From Theodoxus fluviatilis (Eukaryota > Mollusca > Gastropoda > Cycloneritida > Neritidae), in NCBI GenBank assembly GCA_034096865.1, contig JAWQFJ010008114.1, forward strand, positions 1-32,500: DNA of 32,500 nucleotides. Direction: 5' to 3'. Made by a program: the position numbers and the translations under genes. Under the pieces are notes generated by a model that did not search any database, had not been told where the DNA came from, and worked only from the letters and a program-made list of their open reading frames with translations. The stretch's first letter is position 1; each line of letters starts with the position of its first letter. Positions 10,926 to 23,315 of this stretch are shown here, piece by piece.

Positions 10926-11958
10926 GTGCGATCGAACAAACGAACGTGCAAAAATTGTCGGCTGAAGTGACAGAATAGGAGTTGGATAAGGAAAACGTAT
11001 GCTAACAGTTAGCATTCCACCCTGATCGCAGCCTAATGGCATGTTCCTGTGCAGTAAGGCACAAAAGATGCACGCAGTCTCTATAGCAGGCTATATATGC
11101 TGTTGTCTTTACGTGCTGTTGCTTTCATTCTATCATGCGTGACCAGCCACAACTTCATTCCTCAGTCGAGGCAGAGACACTAGCTATAATATCTCTGGTC
11201 GAAGGAATCGAAACGTTCCGGAGTCGTTGATGAGTGTGAACAGAGCCTTTTGTATCTTTTGCATACATGCATTCTTTAGACATATTATCTATAAAGATTT
11301 ACATTATTTTCCCCCCAACGTGTTTTAAGTAGGGGGGAAATATTATAAGAACACAACGCCATTTTAAAAGCAGAATTAACCGGTTTTGGACAACGACAAC
11401 AAAACGAATAAAATATCGGTCCCCGCTTGAAATCCGGACTCTTTTTTGTCTCGCGGAGAATGTAGGCATACGGCTCTGTATTAGGAACGTATGCAAAATG
11501 AACTTTCTTTGCACCAAAACAAAAGACTGAAACCCTGGCAGAAAAGGGCCATATAAAAAATAGAAATTAGTATAGCGCGATGTGCAGTTCTTGGTCGTTT
11601 GTAAATCAACGAGACATGTAGAAGCGGAAACAAGCATAGAAAGCGTTAAAAAAAATAATTAAAACACGCAGATTTTGGACTAAAGTGTGCGCCAGACACG
11701 AGAGAAAAAAAACGACGCACTTACAGCAGGGACAAGTCAGTATTACACGAAAACATTGTAGCGCAAGAAACTTTGGATTACACCACGATACTGTTGCTAA
11801 AGATGATATATCGTACCTTACACACATACTCTTTTCAGGCTATTGTCTCAGAATGAAAACCAGTTGGTACCTTAACTTTGTGCTGTCCAGTTGTTGCACA
11901 AAGCAAACTGTATATTTATAAAAATTGAACTCAAGAAGAAGGACTTAGTACTAATTTG
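10926..11958 (+). other. Calpain intron 1, middle part
   Basis: No exon or transposon recognised. The only structure seen is a short stem, TTTCCCCCC at 11308-11316 against GGGGGGAAA at 11332-11340. Confidence 0.45.
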
Positions 11959-12349
11959 TGACCCGTTCTGACAAAACCAGGGTTAAGTAGCCGAGGCACT
12001 CCGGTGAAATGAGATTTTAGCAATTCCTCATAGATATAATAATCTTGTATTTCTAGGATTTTCGCAAATTCCGCTTTGAGATAGATTTTAATCTTTTTAA
12101 TGGTCTTCGTATCAAATGTCTGCATTCTTGTATGCAATATTGTGTCAGCTGATATGAAACTTTAATGTCATTTTTCTCGAAAGCTGTCTTTCTGGACCTA
12201 TGCTCTTTGATTAATCATAACTTTGTCATTTTCAATATAGTGCAAGAAATTTAGTATTAAATAGTTGGACAGTCAATGAAATCTGCGGCTGTTTGTGTTT
12301 TCTGACACCACAAACGTCGACTTAACCCTGATTTTGTCAGAACGGGTCA
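11959..12349. mobile_element. MITE-like element with 30-base terminal inverted repeats
   Basis: Left end tgacccgttctgacaaaa at 11959 continues to agggttaagt (11988). The right end 12320-12349 is its reverse complement with a single mismatch. The 391-base unit is non-coding and AT-rich. I could not see an unambiguous target-site duplication. Confidence 0.75.
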
Positions 12350-12520
12350 TGTTTATGGCGAGTTATGAACACTCAGAGGTATTTTGTTCAGTACTTTATT
12401 CGTTGGTGCATTAAACAAATTATTGTTTTCGAATGTATGTTACCCTGTACATCGAAGAAAACGATAAATCCTATGGACAGAAACATCGCAAATCCTTATC
12501 TGGGGCGAACCTTTTGCAGT

Positions 12521-13141
12521 AGAGCGTCCTTCACGAATTCCGCTTATGCATAATCTTCTATCTAATGAGGGTGCGCGCGCATCACGCATCACGAACACGA
12601 TGTCGGGAATCGAAATTGGGTCACATTTCACAAAATAGCCGTCTGACGATTAAATAACCATACATTTAGCATCAGACTTTCCATTTACTCATGAAATAAG
12701 GCAAGCATCGCATAACTTGATGTTTTGATTAACTAGTAAGGAAAATCGAGCAATTTAAAACGTGAAGCGTGACATCTTTTGGGTCGCCATTTTTGGATAC
12801 TAGTCTTTTGAAGGCCAAGCAGTTGGTCGCTTAAACTACGCCTGAAATGTTTACTGTTTGTCAGTCAAGCCCTTTCATTTTACAAATCAGCAGTTGAAAC
12901 GACATGGTATCATTTTCTTGTGATTACAGTAACGTTAGGACAACGGAAGAATGCAAAAAATGCTAACCAAACAGGAGTTTGGCAAATCGTCCGTTTTCAA
13001 GAACTACGTTCAGGCAAAACTTGTGAATTACCATATCGCAGAAACCGGATGTCACGTGACAGCACAAGGTGTGACGTAGAATGCAAGAATGCCTCATTAC
13101 ATAGAAGATTATGCATAACCGGAATTCCTGAAGGACGCTCT
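12521..13141. mobile_element. Candidate foldback element with 50-base inverted ends
   Basis: 12521-12570 (agagcgtccttcacgaattc, then cgcttatgcataatcttcta) is repeated inverted at 13092-13141 with about four mismatches. The enclosed 520 bases are non-coding. The arms could be the termini of one non-autonomous DNA transposon or two copies of a shorter unit. Confidence 0.5.
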
Positions 13142-13473
13142 ATGATTGCCTATTGTTGTAACATTTTGGTAAAAATAACTGCAGAACTAAGGAAAGCAAC
13201 CCTTCCATAACTGTCCTTTGAATAAGAGTTACCTCCCCCTGGGGATCTCAAAATTCCCCGTATCAAATGGCTGATTAAAATGGGCACGCTGTCCTACCAG
13301 AAAACTGTCTTGGGTCACCACTACATCTGTGACATACCCAAGAACATTACAATTGTGATTTTTGCTTGCTGTGTTTTTGCAGAACTTGCAAACGTTTCAA
13401 ATCACAAATATTTTACGCCATATGCTGCAAGACAGAATTATTCTTGGGTTAATTTGCCATCTGGCAGTATCAT

Positions 13474-13475
<2 letters not shown>

Positions 13476-13513
<38 letters not shown>

Positions 13514-13725
13514 GCACACACACACACACACTCGTGTGTGTACACATACAAATGCACGCACGTGCACATGCGCGCACACACACATTCACACAAAACATAT
13601 ACACACACGTGCACACACACGAATACATGCATAGACATGCACACATACATGCATGCACTCATACACATTCACACACACATGTAAACACATGCACACATGC
13701 GCGCGCGCGCAAAAAGAAAGAGATA
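13476..13725. repeat. CA-rich microsatellite region
   Basis: A pure CA core (13476-13530) followed by imperfect CA/CATG units and a GC tract (13699-13710). Confidence 0.95.
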
Positions 13726-14073
13726 TAAAGTGTAAACATGCGTGCAGCTAACTAGTCATTGATCAAAGTTGAGTCACGTGTCTCGAATTTTCCTTCTTCG
13801 TCATAGCAGTCAAGGCCTAATTATTTTGCTTTTTTTCCTTGATGATAAAATATATTTGGTAGGGCCTATCAGTTGAGAGCCTATTCTCTGCATTTCAGAG
13901 TTACTACAAATCTGTCTCCCAAAGAAGATTAACTGATTCATTTCATGGTCTCTTCCGTTTGTCTGCTTGTGTTTTGAGGGGGGGGGGGTTCCAGGTGTGC
14001 GAAGATAGCACTTGTGATGGAATTTAACGATTTCCACTGCTTCTGCAAACGATAATCTTTTCTATCTCCACAG

Positions 14074-14155
14074 GCTATTGCTAGACCGAAAGGTCTGCAG
14101 CCAAAATTTTACGTCCAGGGTGTGGAGAGATTTGACGTCAATCAGGGAGAACTTG
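14074..14155 (+). CDS. Calpain exon 2 (residues 86-113)
   Basis: The acceptor tctccacag precedes 82 bases that encode PKFYVQGVERFDVNQGEL and end one base into a Gly codon at donor CTTG/gtgagt-like gtgag. This matches the family block PKFxxxGxxRFDxxQGxLGDC. Gln109 is the expected oxyanion-hole residue. The exon continues exon 1 in phase 0 and hands on phase 1. Confidence 0.92.
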
Positions 14156-14224
14156 GTGAGTTGACATTTTATGATGGTTCACCTCAAAACTTTCATCTCT
14201 ACTTTCCCAAGGACTTGTAAAATG

Positions 14225-14550
14225 TATATCCTTTCGCCTCCTGTCCTCCCTTCTCTTCTATTCTGTTTTTGTACCCTATTTCTTTCTTTTATACATGTAT
14301 TCTGTCCTCTCTTCTCCTCTCGCCCCACCCCACCCCCACCACCCCACGTCTCCTCTCTTCTACTTTGTCGCGCTATGCACTGCTCTGTTGCTCTCTGTTC
14401 TCCTCTGCTCCATTCTGCTAAACACTGTCTCCTTTTCCCAGCTGTCCTGTCTAGTACTGTCCTGTCCTCTTCTGTCGTCTTTTTCATCTCTTTTCCTCTG
14501 TGATTATCAGTGATAAAGCCCCCCCACCCCCCACCCCCATCCCCCGACAC
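14225..14550. repeat. Pyrimidine-rich tract in intron 2
   Basis: More than 300 bases dominated by C and T on the + strand (CCTGTCCTCC, CTCTTCTCCTC), including CCCCACC runs at 14324-14347 and 14519-14545. Low-complexity rather than strict repeat. It lies 70 bases after exon 2. Confidence 0.75.
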
Positions 14551-14851
14551 ACTGGCTCACGCATTCTTAAACTCTGCAACGCGCATGCTGTTGCTTAAAA
14601 AAACACAATGCAGACCCACCTTTAGGGTGTAGTTGCTTCTTTCAAATCAGGTCAACGCATTTGCAGATGCAATTTGATGAAATGACCACTTGAGAAACTC
14701 GATGTCGAAAATATCTTCTTTTAAAACTGCTTTGTGATGCATTTGGTGGTAATATAGACTGTGCTTTTCTGTGGACAAACGTTGCACATAATTCTTTGTT
14801 ACAGGTAAATAAGCACATTGTGATTTTTTAAAAATATAGGCGATGTCTATG

Positions 14852-14893
<42 letters not shown>

Positions 14894-14901
14894 ATCTCTC
14901 T

Positions 14902-14994
<93 letters not shown>

Positions 14995-15021
14995 TATATA
15001 TATATATATATATATATATAC
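14852..15021. repeat. Compound CT-CA-TA microsatellite before exon 3
   Basis: CT (14852-14955), then CA (14955-14991), then TA (14995-15020), each joined without spacer. The array ends about 115 bases before the exon 3 acceptor. Confidence 0.95.
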
Positions 15022-15135
15022 GTATATACACGTATTTACATATATGCATGCCTACACGCAAGCTCAGGACGTATTTGCAAACAATTCCTGTACACTGACG
15101 AGCTTTAAACATTCTCATGCGTGTGCATTTTGCAG

Positions 15136-15397
15136 GCGACTGCTATATGCTGGCTGCCCTTGCCTGCCTCTCTGATCCTGACCAGCGAGAGCTCTTCAAT
15201 CGCGTGGTGCCGCCTGGTCAGTCGTTTGACGCTGGCTGGTATGCCGGAATTTTCCACTTCAATTTCTGGCACATGGGCAGGTGGGAAAAGGTGAATGTAG
15301 ATGATCTCCTGCCCACCCGTGAAGGAAACCTCATCTTAAACCACTCCTCTCAGCTCAATGAGTTTTGGGCAGCCTTGTTGGAGAAAGCCTACGCCAA
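15136..15397 (+). CDS. Calpain exon 3 (residues 113-200), catalytic Cys
   Basis: The acceptor ttttgcag is followed by GC GAC TGC TAT ATG, completing [12 protein letters not shown]; Cys115 is the nucleophile. The next blocks, [31 protein letters not shown] and [14 protein letters not shown], are classic protease core 1. The residue after the catalytic Cys is Tyr (TAT), where calpains nearly always have Trp. The donor is GCCAA/gtgagt. A compound CT-CA-TA microsatellite lies only about 115 bases upstream of the acceptor. Confidence 0.96.
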
Positions 15398-15857
15398 GTG
15401 AGTTATGGGAATATTTCTTTTTAAGACCAAATCTCTTGTTTGCAAAGAAACTTTGAGCCAACAAAGGTGATCAGACATTGTTGGGAAGTTTCGATTGAAA
15501 ATTTATATTCGAGTTAGTAAAAGTCGAGTTTCCTTTGTAAAAAAGAGAAGAAAAAAACACACAATTAAGTACTCTGATATTAATTCACTTGCAACTTCTG
15601 TTCCCAAATGTGACAACAATTCTAATATTTCTTAGCGTAACACGTCATATATATATAATTGGTAGATTGTTCTTGCATACAGTTATACAATATTCTTTGC
15701 TTTATTCTCGGAAGGTGTAGTGTCCTGTAGCCATATCTGGCGTATCTTTCCTTTTCACATTTTCCTTGTACTCTTTTGTGCCTTGATGATTTTTAATGAA
15801 GTACACTGAGTAAGGAGGCCTATAGCCGCTGTTGCACCACAACTACTTATATTTTAG
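15398..15857 (+). other. Calpain intron 3
   Basis: A 460-base AT-rich intron with canonical ends (gtgagt...ttttag). No repeat or internal gene seen. Confidence 0.8.
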
Positions 15858-16041
15858 ATTCTACGGGTCGTACGAGGCGATCGATGAAGGACAGACAGCC
15901 GATGCATTTGCAGCTTTCACAGGAGGCGTCACAGAAACGTACAGACTGAAAGGACTTGGTCCCCTAGACCAACAGAAAATCTACAAAATTCTCTTGAAGG
16001 CTCTCCAAAGAAAGTCGGTTGTTGGATGCGGAATCGACAAG
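15858..16041 (+). CDS. Calpain exon 4 (residues 200-261)
   Basis: Acceptor atattttag; the first base completes Lys200, giving AYAKFYGSYEAI across the junction. The exon encodes AFAAFTGGVTETY and IYKILLKALQRKS, then VGCGIDK, all standard calpain core sequence (the FTGGVxExY turn between the two core halves and the helix preceding the catalytic His region). It ends in phase 0 at GACAAG/gtcagg. Length 184 bases. Confidence 0.95.
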
Positions 16042-16349
16042 GTCAGGTTATAGCTCGTATTCGCCAACTGCGTTTCGTGGTGATGTGTCAGCTCAGTGAG
16101 CCACGCTTTCGCTATCCGAAACAATACACAAAACCGCATAATGAATTCCTTTATGACAATTGCAGCATTTTCTTACAGAAAGCTTACATTTTGTTCCATG
16201 TAATAAACGCCTATGGGATCATACTGTTCTGTCGTAGTTTCCTAATATGCTCTGCATTCTAATGTTTAACTGAGTTTGGCAGAGAAGCGATGCCGCTGTT
16301 ACTTCTTAACTAATTAGATCTACAGCTGTAACTATTGTTTTCTGTCCAG

Positions 16350-16412
16350 GATCCGCCTAAACGCACCGGTCTGTTTGGTGAGCATGCCTACAGCTTGACA
16401 GACATGAAAACG
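16350..16412 (+). CDS. Calpain exon 5 (residues 262-282), catalytic His
   Basis: A 63-base exon between ttctgtccag and gtaaac, phase 0 on both sides. It encodes 21 residues including LFGEHAYSLTDM. The family motif is L(V/P)xGHAYSVT, so His273 is the catalytic His. The usual Gly before the His is Glu here (GEH rather than KGH), a mild departure. Confidence 0.93.
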
Positions 16413-16951
16413 GTAAACCAACATATATTTCATCAAAAAGTTCTATCCTGTTCCTAGTCACAGGGGAGTGTATAGAATGAGCAGTTATGATATTGAATTA
16501 AATGTGTGTGGAAATTTGCATCCATCAAACATGTTTTGGAAATCATATAGACTAAAGTAGCATATGCAGAGATGTCCGACAACCAACGTACTGCGCCAAT
16601 CATTAAGGAGGTCTTGGTGTAGGAACCGTCCACAAAATTAAAACGTACGCTCTGTGTATTTGCTGATACTATTTTACGACCATGACTGCTAACGTAGGGT
16701 ATCGTCTTGTAAAGGGCTCTGTAACTACAATGTCCGAATCTTGTTTCGTTTAAGCTTGCTCCTACCAAGACATCGGCTTGATAGGCACCACTGCTCAATG
16801 TCGTCTGATGTAACGAATGTGGGGAATTCCACATCGTGTGGGTTCCCGTCTTGTGCAAACTTGAAAGCGGAAAAGAAGCTCAAGAGCCGTAGCTTTTTCT
16901 ATTTGGCATTTTCACTTAGGTAACCCTCTTTTCACTTTAACACCATTGAAG
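16413..16951 (+). other. Calpain intron 5
   Basis: A 539-base intron. A 134-codon open frame on the minus strand (16454-16858) has no motif I can place and is most likely chance. Confidence 0.75.
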
Positions 16952-17043
16952 GTCACAATGACAAATGGAGGGCGGGCTTTCCTTGTCCGCATACGGAACC
17001 CGCATGGCAATGAAAAGGAATGGACTGAAGCGTGGTCAGATCG
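16952..17043 (+). CDS. Calpain exon 6 (residues 283-313), catalytic Asn
   Basis: Acceptor accattgaag. The exon encodes RAFLVRIRNPHGNEKEW and ends TEAWSD plus two bases of an Arg codon at CG/gtaagc. It corresponds to the family block LxRxRNPWGxxEWxGxWSD. Asn298 is the catalytic Asn. The Trp of NPWG, which packs on the active site in known calpain structures, is His300 (CAT). Confidence 0.94.
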
Positions 17044-17469
17044 GTAAGCCATTTGTCAAACTCTTTTTTTCTGCACTACAAATACGCACACGCAGATGTT
17101 CGTGTAGGCCTATGCACACTTGAATAATGCACACATGTACACTATGTACACATGAATAATGTATTGTATATTTGAGCCTACCACAGTTGTTTGCAGATGA
17201 TCACGATGCTAGCGTCTAGCTTCAGGTTGATATATTTCCCTAGCAACCCACTTGATGCTTGCAAGAGTACTAACTGCAAGCAAAGATGGAAGTGATATTT
17301 ATGTACGAGTAAACGTTTATTCCATTGTTTTTACAAGTTCTGAGAAGTTAATGGACCAGTATACAAATCATGATTACACGATTTTGAAAATTCCACATTC
17401 ATGAATACTTGACGGAATGCGCAAGTGTTTTTGCTATGTTTTCCGATTTGTGTTTTCTGTCATCAATAG

Positions 17470-17547
17470 TTCCCGTCAATGGCGATATGTTTCGGATTCT
17501 GAGAAGCAAACATTGAGACTCAACGTGAGAGATGATGGAGAATTCTG
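17470..17547 (+). CDS. Calpain exon 7 (residues 313-339)
   Basis: The acceptor catcaatag supplies T to complete Arg313. The exon encodes SRQWRYVSD, then LRLNVRDDGEF and the first two bases of Trp339 (donor TTCTG/gtgaga). This matches the family segment SxxW..V.......L.....DGEFWM at the end of the protease core. Confidence 0.92.
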
Positions 17548-17769
17548 GTGAGAACTTTGTTCATCCGTGGAATGCTTATTATTTGACATTATACATTGAA
17601 TGTTAGTGAAAAAGAAAACAATTTGGGAATGAAACAAAATATGGGAAAAGCTGTGAATTCTGCACGACCATTTTGTTTGTCAAGTAAACGTATTTACTGT
17701 ACCTCTAATCACACGCTCTGATTTTGACAGCTTTGATGCCTCGTTTGACTCCGCTTTGGTTTTATACAG

Positions 17770-17879
17770 GATGAGCTTCCAAGACTTCCTGACGAATTTT
17801 GATTCTGTGGAGGTGTGCAATGTGAAACCAGACTGCCCAGAAGGGGTTGCCTGCAAGTGGCACAGTTTCGAGTTCACGG
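17770..17879 (+). CDS. Calpain exon 8 (residues 339-376)
   Basis: The acceptor ggttttatacag gives G to complete Trp339. The exon encodes WMSFQDFLTNFDSVEVCNV, matching the WMSFxDFxxxFxxxEICNL block that closes the protease domain, then PDCPEGVACKWHSFEFT. Donor ACGG/gtaggt, phase 1. In relatives the residues after this Trp lead to a W..G.(T/S)AGGC motif. That motif is absent if exon 8 joins directly to exon 9. Confidence 0.92.
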
Positions 17880-17958
17880 GTAGGTGTCAGAAATGCCTTT
17901 GAATCTTCTGCTGACGTAGATGTCTACAAATTGAAGCAATAGTTTGAGGAAAGCACAG

Positions 17959-18838
17959 TGGTCCCAGTGACATTGTCTTCTCTCAGTCCGTTAGAAATTT
18001 AGGCGTCATATTTGACGATGACCTGTCAATGTGAGCTCATATCAACAAAGTCTGTCAGTAAGCATATTATGAGTTAAGGAAAATTAGTACCATTCGTCAT
18101 TATCTTTCTCAGCAGGCCACCAAAACGCTCATCACATCAATTGTTCTGTCTTGTCTTGACTATGGAAACTCTCTTCTCGCTGGCATCCCTGACACTCTGC
18201 TTAACAAACTCCAGAAAGTTCAGAATTGTGCTGCTAGGCTAGTTATTCGATGTCCCAAGCGTACCCATGTCTCACCACTCCTACATACAGTTCACTGGCT
18301 CCCCATCTTTCAGAGGATAGATTATAAACTTGCTACTTTGTGCTTCAAGGCCATCAACAACACCGCACCACACGCTCTTACAGAAATTCTTACAGTCTAC
18401 ACGCCCTCCAGATCTCTACGCTCAGCTGCTGACTCTAGAATACTTAAGGTCCCCCGCTGTAACAAGAAAACTCAAGGACAGCGTGCCTTCTCCTATATTG
18501 GACCTGTAACCTGGAATAGTCTCCCTCTCTCAGTCCGTCATTCTGACACTCTGCCCCTGTTCAAAAGTGCTCTAAAGACCCACCTCTTCCGATCCGCCTT
18601 TCCCGCTGAGCTGCTTCGCCTTACTTGACCTTGCCTGCAAGTGCTGTGTATATTGTATAGTTTGTTCTATTGGACTTTAGTTTGTTTTTTGTTTATGTGT
18701 GTAGTGTGTGAGTATTTGTGGGAATGTGGTGTTGAGCGGTTGTATGAGTGTTGATTCTTTGGATTGTAAACGCCATGAGCTTGCCTGTCAAGGGAAGGTA
18801 TGTGCGTAAATAAACTACATTATTATTATTATTATTAT
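17959..18838 (+). mobile_element. CR1-like LINE, 3' fragment (copy 1) in intron 8
   Basis: About 880 bases closely match the end of copy 2 (29143-30576). The frame reads LKVPRCNKKTQGQRAFSY, WNSLPLSVRHSDTLPLFKS and HLFRSAFPAELL to a stop at 18626-18628, which is the conserved C-terminus of CR1/Jockey-superfamily LINE polyproteins. A 3' UTR follows, with aataaac and a terminal ATT microsatellite (18817-18838) typical of CR1-like elements. It is 5'-truncated inside the post-RT region, is on the calpain's strand, and carries its own AATAAA. Confidence 0.88.
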
Positions 18839-18912
18839 AAAGCTGTGTTATGATCAAATAATTCAACGATGGAATGCACATCACTTATAGATAATAATTG
18901 TTTCCATCCCAG

Positions 18913-18959
18913 TATGTGTCGGAGGACAAGTCTGCGCCTTAAAACGGCGCCTGACAAAG
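18913..18959 (+). CDS. Candidate calpain exon 8b (uncertain)
   Basis: Between acceptor tttccatcccag and donor AAAG/gtacga lie 47 open bases in the phase left by exon 8. They read VCVGGQVCALKRRLTK. Adding them makes the stretch from KW (exon 8) to PQ (exon 9) 31 residues, close to the about 32 of classical calpains, against only 15 without it. The GG...C is loosely like the missing AGGC motif. Against it: the exon ends in phase 0, so exon 9 would need to start at 23889, the second of two tandem AGs, and family similarity is weak. Confidence 0.33.
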
Positions 18960-19780
18960 GTACGAGCGTCTCCGCACGACTCTTCGCTGTACAGTACGAT
19001 GTGTTGTCGTTGAGTTCATAGCTTTGTGTCTAAATTTGCCCTTCATCGCATCCATTCCAAACAGGAATCTGCAGAATGTTTAAGGGACGTCTTTTCATAG
19101 TATGAACCCATCGTGTTGTTGCTATTCCGAAAGATGATCATCGATATGATGATGTCAAACATTAAGCAGTCTTTTGTTGGAATGGCCGATTGTGGCTAGA
19201 AAGTATAATCCTTACCACACGTGAGCGTTCGAGTAAAAAAGGAGGATGTGTTATAGATTTGATATTATTTCTTTCTTATCATAATAATCTGTATAAAACA
19301 TATCCAGTCACCAAGAAAAAACCAACCACGCTAACTCATACAGTTTGTTAAACACATTCCATAACATTCACGGTCTCTCCACTTTAATTTTGATTAATTT
19401 GCCTCTGAAAGTTACTATTATCCGCTTGCATTACTTCGACTGTGCGTCGGTAAATTAGATTTAAAAGAAAGAGTTTATGTATTTACAAAAGAATTACACA
19501 ATGAAGTACATATTTAATATTTAACCATCATTTTTAACAACCCAACTCAAATGCTTGATTTTATCATTTTTTCCGGTTTTGGCTGATTATCGAAATCCTT
19601 TTTAAGAGCTTAAGTCTCCCTCTCGCTTGGACGCTCACTTGTAGACTCGGGAACAGTGTGGGCACTGGACGGATATTGAACAGTTGTGGATGTGCATGCC
19701 ATCCTTCCTTCTCTGCCACACTGTCGTCTTGCTGTATCAACTTTTTTGTACGCAGCTAGTATACACTTGGATGTTAGTTA

Positions 19781-20315
<535 letters not shown>

Positions 20316-20753
20316 GTGTAACCTTGAGCAATTTGACAATATACCCTCGTACTTTAGTTCATTGACATTGGAGCACATGCACAACAACAATCTAGTCAAT
20401 AGACGGTAGGTTCTGAGCAATCTGATTAAGGTGTTCTGGAGGCGAATGGAAGTCACAAACGTCGTGTGGTGTAATGCAAGGTGAATTACACATGCAACTC
20501 ATTACAAACAACAAGTGTTCTTCCGTTCATCAAACCACACGTTTATGAGAATTGTAGCCACGTCTATACCTGCATATTCGTACGAGACTGAGTTGTACTG
20601 CAGCCTGGCTGCTTTGTACATTCTCTCCTAAAAAAGCTATAATTAGTTGTCTTGCAGGTCTTGCAGCTTGCTGATAAAGGTATCGACATTGGCCTTTGTA
20701 ATCGCTATACCCTAGCTGTACTTCTTGCCTCTGGAGTTCGAAAGCGAAAGAGA

Positions 20754-20756
<3 letters not shown>

Positions 20757-20819
<63 letters not shown>

Positions 20820-20912
20820 GATCACATACATTTACACACACAGATACTTACACACGCATGCACGCATTCACGGACACAACGACACACAGACACACACACA
20901 AACACACACGGG

Positions 20913-20943
<31 letters not shown>

Positions 20944-20944
20944 A

Positions 20945-20990
<46 letters not shown>
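20757..20990. repeat. GA then CA microsatellites
   Basis: A GA tract (20757-20816) and a CA-rich tract (20834-20990) with ACAT interruptions. Confidence 0.95.
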
Positions 20991-21539
20991 GAAGGAAAGG
21001 CAAAAGGGGTGGAGGTATTGGGGGTGGAGTGGAGAAGGACTCGGGCTTGTCTAATCTTCGTCGGATTTCAACTGCTTTTCGATTAGAGAGAGTTTGAAAG
21101 AGCACATTGACATTTCTTCCGCCCATGCGGCAGATCTCGACACCCAACACCATCCATGCGTTTGAAAGACTCCAGTCATGCAACTGTTTGCCGTGGTCGT
21201 GGTCAATGCAGCAGTTTTCTAAACCCTTTGTCCACACTCGTCAATGCAGCATGACTCGCTGCGGCAAAAGTGGAAGGAGACTCTATGGCGCCCTATCGCA
21301 TTCCCGCCGGACAAAAACAGAAATCGGGCAGTAAGTTTCGACAGCAAACGCGAGTGTTGCAATTTGGTAAAAAGCTTTGGCAATAAAGAAATTAAGTTGG
21401 CACACCCAGGTTTTCAATACTTTTTTCCACGGTGGCTTTTCCTTTGACTGAATAGAAGGATTTTCTGTAGTCAAAAGTGACATAGAGTTTCCCTCGGACC
21501 CTCCCCATACTCCAATTCAAGGTTTGGTGAATAAAGGAT

Positions 21540-21600
21540 TAAAAGGCGGTGGATGGTCGAGTGTTGGGCTCGAAATCCGGTCTGATCCCCGAGATTTTGT
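21540..21600 (+). repeat. Possible tRNA-like SINE fragment
   Basis: The phrase ggatggtcgagtgttgggct with a following ctcgaaatccggt looks like a collapsed tRNA-type SINE head. The B box is not intact. It runs directly into the large tetranucleotide array. Confidence 0.22.
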
Positions 21601-21609
21601 CTTTGAGGA

Positions 21610-22440
<831 letters not shown>

Positions 22441-22813
22441 GAGAGAAGGGGGAGGAGAGAGAAAGAGAAGACGAAATTTTAACCTTTCAGTTTCCATGGC
22501 TGGATTTGGCTAACACTGACAGTCAGGTGCTGGTGTGAAGAAGTGACTGAGGAAGTTTATCTGAAATGCTCCAGTGTGATTATTATCTCGCCAAGTAGTT
22601 AATAGTGTTCACAAACTTGATATGTTGTCACCTGGTCAACCACTCAGTTCAATCACAATCACTCAGAGAGTAGACTTGATTTAAAAATCAATTGGGTGAT
22701 CCGTCACTTCTAAGCAAATCAATTGCAAACTAAAATCAGGGATGCCACCTTTTTATGACAACTTTTTTATGCCAACTTGCAAAAACATTTCTTTGTTTGT
22801 TTTGTGACATAGG

Positions 22814-23218
22814 ATTTACTGCTAGCACTACACATGCTTTTTGGAACAACACAAACGGTTGAAGATTAAAGTTATTTCGTAATATATGGCTATGCTATGC
22901 AGTGAGAGGCACGCACACACGCAGATTTGGCTAACACTGACACGCAATTGATTTGACACACTAGGCAAGGTTTCTGCCTATTCTGTAGATTTTTTTGCCT
23001 AAATTGTACAGCAGTCGTGCCTATATCGAAACATTGCCTAATTTCATGACTTAGGCTGCCTAATTGATGAAATAGGCAGCGTAAATCATGAAATTTCACA
23101 AATTAGGCAAAAGTCAACATTGATTTCACAGATTAGGCACAGCCATTGCTTATTTCGCGAATTAGGCAAGAGACTGCCTAATTCAAGAACTTAGGCACTT
23201 TCAGGATCTAGGCACGAC
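22814..23218 (+). repeat. 405-base inverted arm, right copy (TTAGGCA-rich)
   Basis: Mirror partner of 19911-20315, starting atttactgctagcac and ending ctaggcacgac, followed by an AT tract (23219-23256) and GT-rich sequence. Differences from the left arm are a handful of substitutions and small indels that cancel. Confidence 0.9.
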
Positions 23219-23259
<41 letters not shown>

Positions 23260-23315
23260 TGTGCATGTGTGCGTGTGTGCGTGTGCATGTTCGCGCGTGT
23301 GTGTGTTTGTGTGTG
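23219..23315. repeat. TA then GT microsatellite
   Basis: A TA tract (23219-23256) followed by imperfect GT/GC units. It forms the outer flank of the right inverted arm, as the TA array does on the left. Confidence 0.9.

Noticed and set aside
16454..16858. 134-codon minus-strand frame in calpain intron 5
   Set aside because: No recognisable domain, no splice or promoter context. Length is compatible with chance in this much sequence.
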